Below are positions 16,865-27,403 of a stretch of DNA of 44,450 nt, piece by piece (positions within the stretch are counted from its first letter, which is position 1; the number at the start of each line of letters is the position of its first letter). The notes beneath the pieces were generated by a model. The model did no database searches, had not been told where the DNA came from, and saw only the letters and a list, made by a program, of their open reading frames with translations. The stretch comes from CAZUMJ01 sp964621605. Lineage in GTDB: Bacteria; Actinomycetota; Acidimicrobiia; Acidimicrobiales; Iamiaceae. The stretch is from positions 1-44,450 of the forward strand of contig CAZUMJ010000025.1 in NCBI GenBank assembly GCA_964621605.1, written 5' to 3'. The position numbers and the translations under genes are program-made.

Positions 16865-18037
16865 TCAGGCCGTGGCGAGTGGCCGCGGCATGCAGAGGCC
16901 TTCCATCTCTGCCACCACGATGCGGTCGCGGTTGTCCCAGGTGATCTCGTTGGACGGGTCGACGCGCACCTTGAACTCGCGGAAGCTGACCTCGAGCGAG
17001 TCGTAGGCGAGCAAGCGCCCGATGAGCGGGTCGCCGAGGTCGAGGATGAGCTTGACCGTCTCGATGGCCTGCAGGCAGCCGATGATGCCCGGAAGCACGC
17101 CGAGCACGCCGGCCTCGGAGCACGACGGTGCGAGCTCGGCAGGCGGCGGCTCGGGGACCATGTCGCGGTAGGTGGGCCCGCGCTTCGGGTCGAACACGGT
17201 GACCATGCCCTCGAACCGGAAGATCGAACCGTGCACCACAGGGATGCCGAGCTTCACCGACGCATCGTTCACCAAGAAGCGCGTCGGGAAGTTGTCGGTG
17301 CCGTCGACCACGATGTCGAACTGCGACAGGATGTCCATCACGTTGTCGGCGCCGAGGCGCACGTCGAAGGTCACGACGTTCACGTCGGGGTTCAGGGCGG
17401 TGATGGTCTTCTTGGCCGAGTCGACCTTGCGATCACCGATGCGGTCCATGTTGTGCAGGATCTGCCGCTGCAGGTTGGACTCGTCGACGACGTCCATGTC
17501 GATGATGCCGATCGTGCCCACACCCGCGGCGGCCAGGTACAGCGCGGCGGGCGACCCGAGGCCACCGGCACCCAGCAGGAGCACCTTCGCGTCGAGCAGC
17601 TTGAGCTGGCCCTCTACGTCGACCTCGGGCAGCAGCAGGTGGCGCTGATACCGGTTGCGCTGATCGGCGCTCAGCTTGCGCGGCGCGGACCAGTCGCGGC
17701 CCTCGTCCTTCCACTTGTTGAAGCCCCCGGCGACCGAGACGACGTCGGTGTAGCCGAGATCAGCGAGGGTCTTCGCCGCGAAGGCGGAGCGAATGCCGCT
17801 CGCGCAGTGGACGACCAGCAGGGCATCGTGATCAGGCACCTTGTTCTCGATCTGCCCTTCGAGCTGACCGCGTGCGATGTGCAGCGCGCCCGGGATGGCG
17901 CCCTGCTCGTACTCCTCGGGTTCACGTACGTCGAGGACGATCGCGCCGGGACGCCGGCGCAGCTCATCGGCCTCGGCGGTGTCGACCTCGCGGATCTGGG
18001 CCTTGGTCTGGTTGAGGAGCTCTCGGAAGTTGGGCAT
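16865..18037 (-). CDS. Rhodanese-ThiF/MoeB fusion (MoeZ-like sulfur-carrier adenylyltransferase)
   Basis: The protein has 390 residues. The N-terminal rhodanese domain (about 20-115) contains LDVREPEEYEQGAIPGALH and the CASGIR persulfide loop with Cys78. The ThiF/E1-like domain (about 120-390) has the ATP-binding GAGGLGSP at 157-164, IDMDVVDESNLQRQ, DGTDNFPTRF, and Cys306 in SCSEAGVLGVLPG. The zinc-binding CxxC pairs of E. coli MoeB are absent (PTYRDMVPEPPP there), as in mycobacterial MoeZ. These enzymes adenylate and thiolate the C-terminal Gly-Gly of ThiS/MoaD/CysO-type carriers, supplying sulfur for molybdopterin, thiamine or cysteine. In M. tuberculosis MoeZ the rhodanese domain is at the C-terminus; here it is at the N-terminus. 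No carrier gene is adjacent. Confidence 0.9.
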   Translation of the reverse strand: MPNFRELLNQTKAQIREVDTAEADELRRRPGAIVLDVREPEEYEQGAIPGALHIARGQLEGQIENKVPDHDALLVVHCASGIRSAFAAKTLADLGYTDVVSVAGGFNKWKDEGRDWSAPRKLSADQRNRYQRHLLLPEVDVEGQLKLLDAKVLLLGAGGLGSPAALYLAAAGVGTIGIIDMDVVDESNLQRQILHNMDRIGDRKVDSAKKTITALNPDVNVVTFDVRLGADNVMDILSQFDIVVDGTDNFPTRFLVNDASVKLGIPVVHGSIFRFEGMVTVFDPKRGPTYRDMVPEPPPAELAPSCSEAGVLGVLPGIIGCLQAIETVKLILDLGDPLIGRLLAYDSLEVSFREFKVRVDPSNEITWDNRDRIVVAEMEGLCMPRPLATA

Positions 18038-18272
18038 GGCGGACCTTCGTGGACAGGTCGGCCTGCGATCGGGCCGACGTACGCGAACCGTTAAACCCTA
18101 TCGGATCGGTCGGGATTCCCTCCAGGTGCCAACGCGGCGTTGTCGGGGGGTGCCGTGCCTCCTGCTACCGATCACGCTGTAGATCGATATGCATGGAAAC
18201 ACTAGGAAACATCCTGTCCTTCCCTTACTCAATCCGTGTCGCCCAGCCGGCGGCACCCTCGCGGAGGTCTCG

Positions 18273-19019
18273 ATGCCCGTACCCACCCTCGTCTCGCCCC
18301 CACCGACCACCCCCAGCACCGCCCTCGATCCCAGCTCCACCTCCGGCTCCGCCCCGACCGCCGCGGCTCCCCTCCCGCACGACGGTCGTAGCTTGGCGAG
18401 CGTCCTGCACGTCCTTCCCTGGCCCGATCCGGTCATCGACGCCAAGGGCCACGACCCCCGCTCGCCGTATGTCGAGCGGTTCTGGCTCGGGCTGCTCGGG
18501 CCGAGTACGACGTGGCTGCTCCGCCGCGTGGCGAGCGGCCTCGAAGCCCACCCCGACGGGTTCGAGCTCCCGCTCGTCGAGACGGCACGCGCGCTCGGGT
18601 TGGGAACCCCGTCGGGCCGCCACGCTCCGTTCGTCCGCTCCATCCAACGTGCGTGCCAGTTCAAGCTGGCCCGCTGGCACGGCGACCAGCTCGAAGTCCG
18701 CCGCATGTTGCCTCCGCTCTCGCGTGGCCAGGTCGCCAAGCTCCCTCCCAGCGCCCAACTGGCACACCAGGAATGGCTCGACCACGAACTGCACCTCCCC
18801 GCCCACGAGGTGCAGCTGCGCCAGGCCCGCAGGCTCGCGCTGAGCCTCCTCGAACTCGGCGAAGAGCTCGAGAGCGCGGAGCGCTGGCTGGTGCGCTGGA
18901 AGTACCAGCCCGTGGTCGCCCACCGAGCCGCTGCCTGGGCGTGGGCGCAGCACCTCGCCGCGCTCGCCGCCGGCAGCACCGGGGCCGGCGCCGGCACCGA
19001 GGGGGAGACACCGGGCTGA
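18273..19019 (+). CDS. Conserved actinobacterial protein of unknown function, possible winged helix
   Basis: The ATG at 18273 (MPVPTLVSP) follows a GCGGAGG ribosome binding site by a few bases and is preferred over the upstream GTG/ATG at 18189; it gives 248 residues. A low-complexity Pro/Thr/Ser N-terminus (about 45 residues) leads into a conserved core. The core contains DPRSPYVERFWLGLLGPS, TWLLRRVASGLE, the possible recognition helix GRHAPFVRSIQRACQFKLAR, and VRRMLPPLSRGQVAKLPP. The helix-strand pattern looks like a winged-helix DNA-binding domain, but this is inference. From memory the core resembles an unnamed protein conserved in actinobacteria. The tail is Ala/Gly-rich. It is divergent from the rhodanese-ThiF gene and ends at a strong hairpin. 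Confidence 0.7.
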   Translation: MPVPTLVSPPPTTPSTALDPSSTSGSAPTAAAPLPHDGRSLASVLHVLPWPDPVIDAKGHDPRSPYVERFWLGLLGPSTTWLLRRVASGLEAHPDGFELPLVETARALGLGTPSGRHAPFVRSIQRACQFKLARWHGDQLEVRRMLPPLSRGQVAKLPPSAQLAHQEWLDHELHLPAHEVQLRQARRLALSLLELGEELESAERWLVRWKYQPVVAHRAAAWAWAQHLAALAAGSTGAGAGTEGETPG

Positions 19020-19030
19020 GCGGGTCGCAC

Positions 19031-19061
19031 GACGGCTGGGTGCTGCCGAGCCCCAGCCGTC
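19031..19061. terminator. Hairpin terminator between convergent genes
   Basis: A perfect 10-bp stem (GACGGCTGGG at 19031-19040, CCCAGCCGTC at 19052-19061) with an 11-base loop lies between the stops at 19019 and 19084. It can serve both strands; a T-run is lacking. Confidence 0.7.
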
Positions 19062-19083
19062 CTCGCTTCCCGAAAGCGTCGGC

Positions 19084-19638
19084 CTACACCGAACGCGCCT
19101 CGCGCGAGCCGCCCACCGCCTCCGCTTCCTGGAAGCGTGCCAGCGTCCAACACAGGTCAGACAGCCGGTTCAGGTACGGGCCGACCTGCGACGAGGCATC
19201 CTCGTCCTCGATGGCCTGATGGTCTCGCTCGGCGCGGCGCACGACCGTCCGCGCCACGTCGAGCTGCGCGGCAACGCGATCCTCGCCCGGCACGACGAAC
19301 TGCTTGGGCTGCTCGAAGCGCGCCGTGAACCCGTCGATGTGCTCCTCGAGCGCGACGACCATCTCCGCGGTCACAAGGCTCACACCCGGGGTGAGCTTGT
19401 GGCGGTTGCCCGGCGCCGTCGCTAGCTCGGACATGAGCACCCACAGGTCGCGCTCGATGTGCACGAGCACCGTGTCGATGTCGCTCCCCCGTTCGACGCC
19501 GGCACGCGCCACCCCGATGGCAGCCTGCGCCTCGTCGACGGTGCCGTACGCCGTCGGGCGCGGCGAGTTCTTGGCTACCCGCCCGCCGTAGAGCAGACCT
19601 GTCGTCCCGTCGTCACCCTTGCGCGTGTAGATCTTCAT
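19084..19638 (-). CDS. pduO: PduO-type ATP:cob(I)alamin adenosyltransferase
   Basis: The protein has 184 residues from the ATG at 19638 (MKIYTRKGDDGTTGLLYGG), which is the family's standard start. Diagnostic motifs are TRKGDDGTTGL (ATP-binding N-terminus), ELATAP, QFVVPGED, the ARTVVRRAER helix with catalytic-site arginines, and YLNRLSDLCW. PduO-type enzymes transfer the 5'-deoxyadenosyl group of ATP to cob(I)alamin, making adenosylcobalamin for mutases such as methylmalonyl-CoA mutase, the client of the MeaB encoded at 1576. Length is normal. The gene is 38 bases downstream of the SufR-like regulator on the same strand and could be cotranscribed with it. Confidence 0.95.
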   Translation of the reverse strand: MKIYTRKGDDGTTGLLYGGRVAKNSPRPTAYGTVDEAQAAIGVARAGVERGSDIDTVLVHIERDLWVLMSELATAPGNRHKLTPGVSLVTAEMVVALEEHIDGFTARFEQPKQFVVPGEDRVAAQLDVARTVVRRAERDHQAIEDEDASSQVGPYLNRLSDLCWTLARFQEAEAVGGSREARSV

Positions 19639-19676
19639 CCGCCCAATCTGGCAGGCCGAGACCCACACCGACAGGG

Positions 19677-20345
19677 TCAGGCCGGTGGGAACGCCACCTC
19701 GAGTCGGCACCCACCACGCCGCGGCTGCTTGGGGACCAGGCGCACCGGGACCATGCCCCCGATCGCCTCGGCGGTGCCCGCCGCAAGCCCACGATGGAGG
19801 GCGCACACGACCTCCGGGTGCTCCTCTGCCGCCGCAGCGAACGGACAATGGTCGAGCACCAGGTGCACACCGTCGCCCCGCTCGACCACGCGTGGCGCGA
19901 AGCCCTGGTCTGACATCGCCCCCATCAGCGCCCGGAGGGGGTCTGAGCCGGGGACGATCGCGCCGCCCAGCGCGCGGCCAACCTCCTCGCCGACCTCCTC
20001 CGCGCTGCGGTCACCGCTTGCCACCTCGAGCAGCATCATGGCGAGGCGCTGATACGGCCCTTCGTCGTTCCACTCGGCGGCCGCCTCGGACGTCAGCCTG
20101 TACAACAGGCGCGGGCGCCCGGGCCCTTGCGGAGAGGACTTCTCCTCCACCACGAGGTCTGCGGCGCGGAGCTTGGTGAGGTGCTGGCGCACGGTGTTGT
20201 GGTTCAAGCCGAACTCGTCGACCAGCTCCGCGACGGCAACCGGCCGCGCCTGCACGGCGATCCACTGGTAGATCGCGTGGCGGGTCGGGTCGCCCAGTGC
20301 CTGCGCCCGCCGCCGAAAGCGGTCGGCATCGGCAGGTCGGTCCAC
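19677..20345 (-). CDS. SufR-like winged-helix regulator with C-terminal cysteines
   Basis: The protein has 222 residues from a GTG at 20345 (MDRPADADRFRRRAQALGDPTRH). An ArsR-type winged helix covers about residues 10-90, with the recognition helix LNHNTVRQHLTKLRAADLV and wing SSPQGPGRPRLLYRL. The C-terminal part keeps the pattern of SufR-type iron-sulfur sensors: Cys167 in VLDHCPFA, Cys181 in PEVVCALHRG, and Cys213 near the end. SufR proteins bind an Fe-S cluster through such cysteines and repress genes when the cluster is intact. The divergent neighbours encode DUF2249 proteins and an Fe-S assembly factor, which supports sensing of iron, oxygen or nitric oxide. The cluster type and ligand set are inferred, not shown. 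Confidence 0.8.
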   Translation of the reverse strand: MDRPADADRFRRRAQALGDPTRHAIYQWIAVQARPVAVAELVDEFGLNHNTVRQHLTKLRAADLVVEEKSSPQGPGRPRLLYRLTSEAAAEWNDEGPYQRLAMMLLEVASGDRSAEEVGEEVGRALGGAIVPGSDPLRALMGAMSDQGFAPRVVERGDGVHLVLDHCPFAAAAEEHPEVVCALHRGLAAGTAEAIGGMVPVRLVPKQPRRGGCRLEVAFPPA

Positions 20346-20429
20346 CTCGCCAGTATTGCCGATGGATCGGCGACACCTCTAGTATTTCAGGTAAGAAGCA
20401 GAAGAACACCGTCCCCGAGAGAGGTCGTT
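20346..20429. promoter_or_regulatory. Divergent promoter/operator region of the SufR-like regulator and DUF2249 operon
   Basis: This 84-base spacer separates the two divergent starts. It contains a perfect inverted repeat GCCGAT-GG-ATCGGC at 20358-20371 and two direct AGTATT copies at 20352-20357 and 20381-20386. These are the best operator and -10-like candidates. The regulator next door is the obvious candidate to bind here, but no binding site for this family was matched. A GAGAGAGG ribosome binding site precedes the GTG at 20430. Confidence 0.5.
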
Positions 20430-20903
20430 GTGAGCCCCGACACCACTGCACCCAGCCCTGGCGAGACCGCCACGATCGACGTCCGCGAGATCCCGAAGCC
20501 CGAGCGCCACCCGCGCATCCATGCGTTGCTCGACGGACTGGCGCCGGGCGAGAGCATCCGACTCATCGCCGATCACGAGCCAGTTCACCTCCACGGCGAG
20601 CTCGATCGCCTCCGGCCACACGAGATCGGCTGGGAGCTCGTCGAGGCAGGCCCCGAGCAGTACTCGGTGCGCCTCACCCAACTCGTGCGCCTCGTGGACG
20701 CCCGGCCGCTCATCGAGGCCGGTGACGAACCGTTCGAGACGATCATGAGCGCGGTCGCCGAACTCGGCGACGAAGACCTCGTCGTCGCTGCACCGTTCGA
20801 GCCCACCCCGCTCGAGGGTGTGCTCGGGTCGCAGGGCTTCACCTTCGACGTGAACGAGGTCCAGCCCGGCCACTGGCGGGTCCGCTTCAGCCGCGAGGGC
20901 TGA
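20430..20903 (+). CDS. Tandem DUF2249 domain protein
   Basis: The protein has 157 residues from a GTG at 20430 with a GAGAGAGG ribosome binding site. Two DUF2249 units are visible. The first (about 15-90) has RIHALLDGLAPGESIRLI, DHEPVHLHGEL, IGWELVEAGPEQYSVRL. The second (about 93-157) has LVRLVDARPLIEAGDEPFE, LVVAAPFEPTPLEGVL, GHWRVRFSR. The second copy lacks the histidine-rich DHDP segment of the first (APFEP instead). DUF2249 proteins are small, cytoplasmic and uncharacterised, and are often encoded near nitrogen-oxide, iron-sulfur or hemerythrin genes. This gene heads a plus-strand operon with the membrane protein three bases downstream and the SufT-like gene after that. Confidence 0.85.
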   Translation: MSPDTTAPSPGETATIDVREIPKPERHPRIHALLDGLAPGESIRLIADHEPVHLHGELDRLRPHEIGWELVEAGPEQYSVRLTQLVRLVDARPLIEAGDEPFETIMSAVAELGDEDLVVAAPFEPTPLEGVLGSQGFTFDVNEVQPGHWRVRFSREG

Positions 20904-20906
20904 CCC

Positions 20907-22247
20907 ATGGTCGCTCCCACCGCGCCCGGGTCACCCCGGACGGTGCCACCCGCGTGGGTCCCCCTCAGCTTCCTCGCGGCTGCCGGGGGCGGGCTCGTGG
21001 GCTTCGCCCTGGCGCTGAGCGCCAACGCGCAGATCGTGGTCGACAGCCCCACCGACCCGGCGGCGGTCGCCACCGCCCACCTGGCGATGTTGGCGTTCCT
21101 GTCGATGGCGGTCCTCGGTGCCGCCCATCAGTTCGGACCCGTGGTCTCCGGCAAGGCGCTGCGCAGCCCGCGTGCAGGGCTCGTCACGTTGGCGCTGTTC
21201 CTCCCCGCCGCCTGGCTGCTGCCGCTGGGGTTCGCCACCCGACGCCCGGGGCTTCTCGAGTTCGCAGGGGTCACCGCGTTCACGGCCATCGCGATCGCCG
21301 CCTGGAACCTGTCCGGCCCGCTCTCCGCGCGTGGGCGTGGCACACCGGTCTCAGGCCTGCGACTCGCCATCGCCTTCCTCGTGATCACCGCGCTGTTCGG
21401 CGTGACCTACGCCTTCGACCGCCACCACGGCTGGTTCCTGCTCCTCCCCCGCCGCGTGCTTGCACACGCCCACCTCGGTCTGCTCGGTTGGATCGGCCTC
21501 GCGTACGTGGCAGTCGCAGAGAAGCTCTGGCCGATGTTCCTCCTCGCACACCGTCCCTCGGTGCGCGCCGGTCAGTGGGCGGTTCGCCTCCTCGCGAGCG
21601 GGGTGCCGTTGGTCGCGATCGGGCTGCTCATCCCGTTCGAACCGATCACGCTGGTCGGCGCGGCGCTCGCCGCCGGCGGGCTGATCGCCCACCTCGTGTC
21701 GCTCGCCACCGTGATCAAGCACCGACGCCGACGGCTCGAGCTGCTCCACGGGTTCGTGCTGGCGGCTGCGGGCAGCCTCGTCGTCGCCGGCGCCGCCGCC
21801 GCGTATGCGGGCATCCCGTCTGTCGACACGCTCGATCGCATGCGTGCACTGCAGGTCGAGGTCCTCGCGCTCACGCTGTGGGCCGGTCTCGCCGTGATCG
21901 GGCATGCACACAAGATCGTGCCGTTCATCACCTGGAGCCGCCTCCGCAAGTCGGGCCACACCAAGGCACCCGACGGCAAGCCGCTGATGTTCGCCCACCT
22001 CGTGAACCAGCCCGCTGCACGCGCCACGCTGGGCTTGTCGGTGCTCGGATCGGTGCTGGCGCTGGCCGGCATCGCCGCCGCGGCACCCGAGGTGTTGCGG
22101 TTCGGCGCCGTGGCACTCGCCGCCGCGGGCGTCACCGTCACCGTCAACCTGATCACCGGCCCCATCCGCATTGTCCGCATCGACCAGCGGCGCGAAGGTA
22201 CGGAGGGAGCGCCCCAGCCGGTCGCCGTCTCCGCCGACGCGCCCTGA
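20907..22247 (+). CDS. Histidine-rich membrane protein resembling heme-copper oxidase subunit I
   Basis: The protein has 446 residues from the ATG at 20907, with about twelve hydrophobic segments. Candidate metal or heme ligands sit inside or next to helices: His58 (TAHLAML), His74 (GAAHQFGPVV), His187 and His189 (AHAHLGLLGWIGL), His333 and His335 (IGHAHKIVPF). The HAHLGLLGW and HLAMLAF motifs resemble subunit-I-like proteins of the cbb3/NOR branch that are encoded near nitric oxide genes. The full subunit I ligand set, including a cross-linked Tyr-His or a proton-channel pattern, is not recognisable, so an oxidase or NO reductase activity cannot be claimed. NnrS-like heme proteins are an alternative. 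Neighbours suggest a link to Fe-S and NO or oxygen stress. Confidence 0.6.
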   Translation: MVAPTAPGSPRTVPPAWVPLSFLAAAGGGLVGFALALSANAQIVVDSPTDPAAVATAHLAMLAFLSMAVLGAAHQFGPVVSGKALRSPRAGLVTLALFLPAAWLLPLGFATRRPGLLEFAGVTAFTAIAIAAWNLSGPLSARGRGTPVSGLRLAIAFLVITALFGVTYAFDRHHGWFLLLPRRVLAHAHLGLLGWIGLAYVAVAEKLWPMFLLAHRPSVRAGQWAVRLLASGVPLVAIGLLIPFEPITLVGAALAAGGLIAHLVSLATVIKHRRRRLELLHGFVLAAAGSLVVAGAAAAYAGIPSVDTLDRMRALQVEVLALTLWAGLAVIGHAHKIVPFITWSRLRKSGHTKAPDGKPLMFAHLVNQPAARATLGLSVLGSVLALAGIAAAAPEVLRFGAVALAAAGVTVTVNLITGPIRIVRIDQRREGTEGAPQPVAVSADAP

Positions 22248-22285
22248 TGCGCAACCGAGTCCGACCCGCCATCGAGGAGGTCACC

Positions 22286-22618
22286 ATGCCCACACCGATC
22301 ACCGCCGAGGACCTGGACAACGTGCGGGCCGCGCTCCAGCAGGTGTACGACCCCGAGATCGGCCTCGACATCGTCACGATGGGCCTCGTCTACAAGATCG
22401 AGGCCGGCCTCGAGAAGGTCGTGATCGACATGACGTTGACCACCCCTGGCTGCCCGGTGTCCGACAGCCTCCCCGAGCAGGCGCGGATGGCAGCGGCGGC
22501 GGCACTTGGTGGCGACGACCGCGTCGACCTCCAGGTCGTGTGGGACCCGCCGTGGACGCCCGACATGGTCGACGACGAAGCGCTCGCCGAGCTCGGCTAC
22601 CGCCGCACGACCTCCTGA
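22286..22618 (+). CDS. SufT/PaaD-type (DUF59, MIP18) iron-sulfur assembly factor
   Basis: The protein has 110 residues from the ATG at 22286, chosen because AGGAGG lies at 22275-22280. An in-frame ATG at 22247, overlapping the previous stop, would add 13 residues. The DUF59 domain covers nearly the whole protein: ALQQVYDPEIGLDIVTMGLV, then the conserved cysteine in TTPGCPVSDSL, and VVWDPPWTPDMVDDEA at the end. Such proteins help mature Fe-S enzymes (SufT) or sit in ring-hydroxylase operons (PaaD). No paa gene is near. The SufR-like regulator and DUF2249 gene upstream favour a role in Fe-S delivery to a specific target. Confidence 0.9.
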   Translation: MPTPITAEDLDNVRAALQQVYDPEIGLDIVTMGLVYKIEAGLEKVVIDMTLTTPGCPVSDSLPEQARMAAAAALGGDDRVDLQVVWDPPWTPDMVDDEALAELGYRRTTS

Positions 22619-22716
22619 TCGCCGTGCCCACTCGACCCCTCCTTCTGCCTCTGCGCGCCCGCACACTCGCTGTGACGGGTGGCTCTGCACGACGACTCCA
22701 CCGGTAGCCTGCGACC

Positions 22717-26274
<3,558 letters not shown>

Positions 26275-26279
26275 GCCCG

Positions 26280-26306
26280 CGGGCCGCCCGGCCAGCCCCC
26301 GGCCCG
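26280..26306. terminator. GC-rich hairpin between convergent metH and aldo/keto reductase genes
   Basis: A perfect 7-bp stem (CGGGCCG at 26280-26286, CGGCCCG at 26300-26306) with a 13-base loop falls in the 50-base space between the two stop codons. No T-run. Confidence 0.45.
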
Positions 26307-26324
26307 GCGCGGCGGTCGGCGCGG

Positions 26325-27287
26325 TCAGCTGCCGGAGGGAGCGCCGACCGTGAGCGCGTCGAGGTCGGCACGCTCGGCGTCGTCGAGCACCCACGACGCA
26401 GACGCAGCGTTCGCCACAACCTGCTCGGGTGTGGTCGCCCCGGCCAGCACACCGCCCACCTCTTGGCGCGCGACCAACCACGCCAACGCCGCGTCGCCAG
26501 GGGTGCGTCCGTGCGCGTCGGCCCATGCGGCGACACGTGCCGCAACCTCCCAGTCGCGTGCGGAGAGGCCCGCCACGAAGCGGGGCAGTTCGCCGAAGCG
26601 CGTCCCCGCGGGGGCGTCCTCGCGGGCTCGGTACTTGCCGGTGAGCAGCCCCGACGCCAACGGGAAGAACGGCACCACGCCGACCCCGAGGTGGGCAGCG
26701 GCGGGCACCATCTCGCCCTCTACCGAGCGACGCAGCAGGCTCCACTCGGCCTGCACCGCCACGAACGGTTCGAGCCCGGCACCTGCAGCGACGTGCGCGG
26801 CGTGGACGAGCTGCCACGCCGCCAGGTTCGACACCCCGAGGTAGCGCACCTTGCCGACCCGCACCAGGTCGGTGAGCGCCGAGAGCGTTTCGAGGATGGG
26901 CGTCGCCGGGTCCCAGTAGTGCAGGTAGTAGAGGTCGATCCACTCTGTGCCGAGGTTGCGCAGGCTCCGCTCGACCGCCTGTGCGACGTAACGCCGTGAC
27001 CCGCCCGACGGGTAGGGCGACGGCAGGCTTGGCGAGCCGAACTTGGTGGCGACGACCACGTCGTCACGGTGTCCGGCCAGCGCCCGCCCGAGGTACTCCT
27101 CCGACGCTCCCTGGTGGTCGGTACGCCCGTAGCTCTCTGCGGTGTCGAAATGCGTGATGCCGGCATCGAGCGCGGCGCGCACCACCGCCGCCGACCCCGC
27201 CGCGTCGAGGCGCATCCCGAAGTTGTTGCACCCGAGGCCCAACGCGGACACCCACAGCCCCGACGCCCCGATCCTGCGTTGTTCCAT
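26325..27287 (-). CDS. Aldo/keto reductase
   Basis: The protein has 320 residues from the ATG at 27287 (MEQRRIGASGLWVSALGLG). The (beta/alpha)8 aldo/keto reductase motifs are clear: FDTAESYG with catalytic Asp and Tyr, VATKFGSP with catalytic Lys, and DLYYLHYWDPATP with catalytic His. Later come VQAEWSLLRR and PFFPLASGLLTGKYR. The ending (GATTPEQVVANA) carries the NADPH 2'-phosphate-binding region. The sequence resembles the Tas/YajO or voltage-gated-channel-beta type subgroup, cytoplasmic NADPH-dependent reductases with broad carbonyl substrates. The natural substrate cannot be deduced. It is downstream of the unknown membrane gene with a 116-base spacer holding a hairpin. Confidence 0.93.
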   Translation of the reverse strand: MEQRRIGASGLWVSALGLGCNNFGMRLDAAGSAAVVRAALDAGITHFDTAESYGRTDHQGASEEYLGRALAGHRDDVVVATKFGSPSLPSPYPSGGSRRYVAQAVERSLRNLGTEWIDLYYLHYWDPATPILETLSALTDLVRVGKVRYLGVSNLAAWQLVHAAHVAAGAGLEPFVAVQAEWSLLRRSVEGEMVPAAAHLGVGVVPFFPLASGLLTGKYRAREDAPAGTRFGELPRFVAGLSARDWEVAARVAAWADAHGRTPGDAALAWLVARQEVGGVLAGATTPEQVVANAASASWVLDDAERADLDALTVGAPSGS

Positions 27288-27308
27288 GAACGGGGACGCT
27301 ACCGGCCC

Positions 27309-27330
27309 CTGTCGCACGGTCCCGCGACAG
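27309..27330. terminator. Hairpin upstream of the aldo/keto reductase gene
   Basis: A perfect 7-bp stem (CTGTCGC / GCGACAG) with an 8-base loop lies between the end of the membrane protein gene (27404) and the reductase start. It may terminate the upstream gene or sit in the leader of the reductase mRNA. Confidence 0.4.
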
Positions 27331-27403
27331 ATCCGACGCGCGCCGCCACCGAGTGAGGCGCGTCCACGCCGGGCACGCGGACAGTGCTGGGGGTTGGGCC
27401 GGC

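Noticed and set aside
18038..18272. Promoter boxes in the divergent region
   Set aside because: Several AT-richer hexamers (for example around 18090-18100 and 18180) exist but none forms a convincing -35/-10 pair with correct spacing.
22619..22716. Possible cobalamin riboswitch upstream of metH
   Set aside because: The spacer is only 98 bases and I could not find a B12-box-like consensus or the expected long folded leader.
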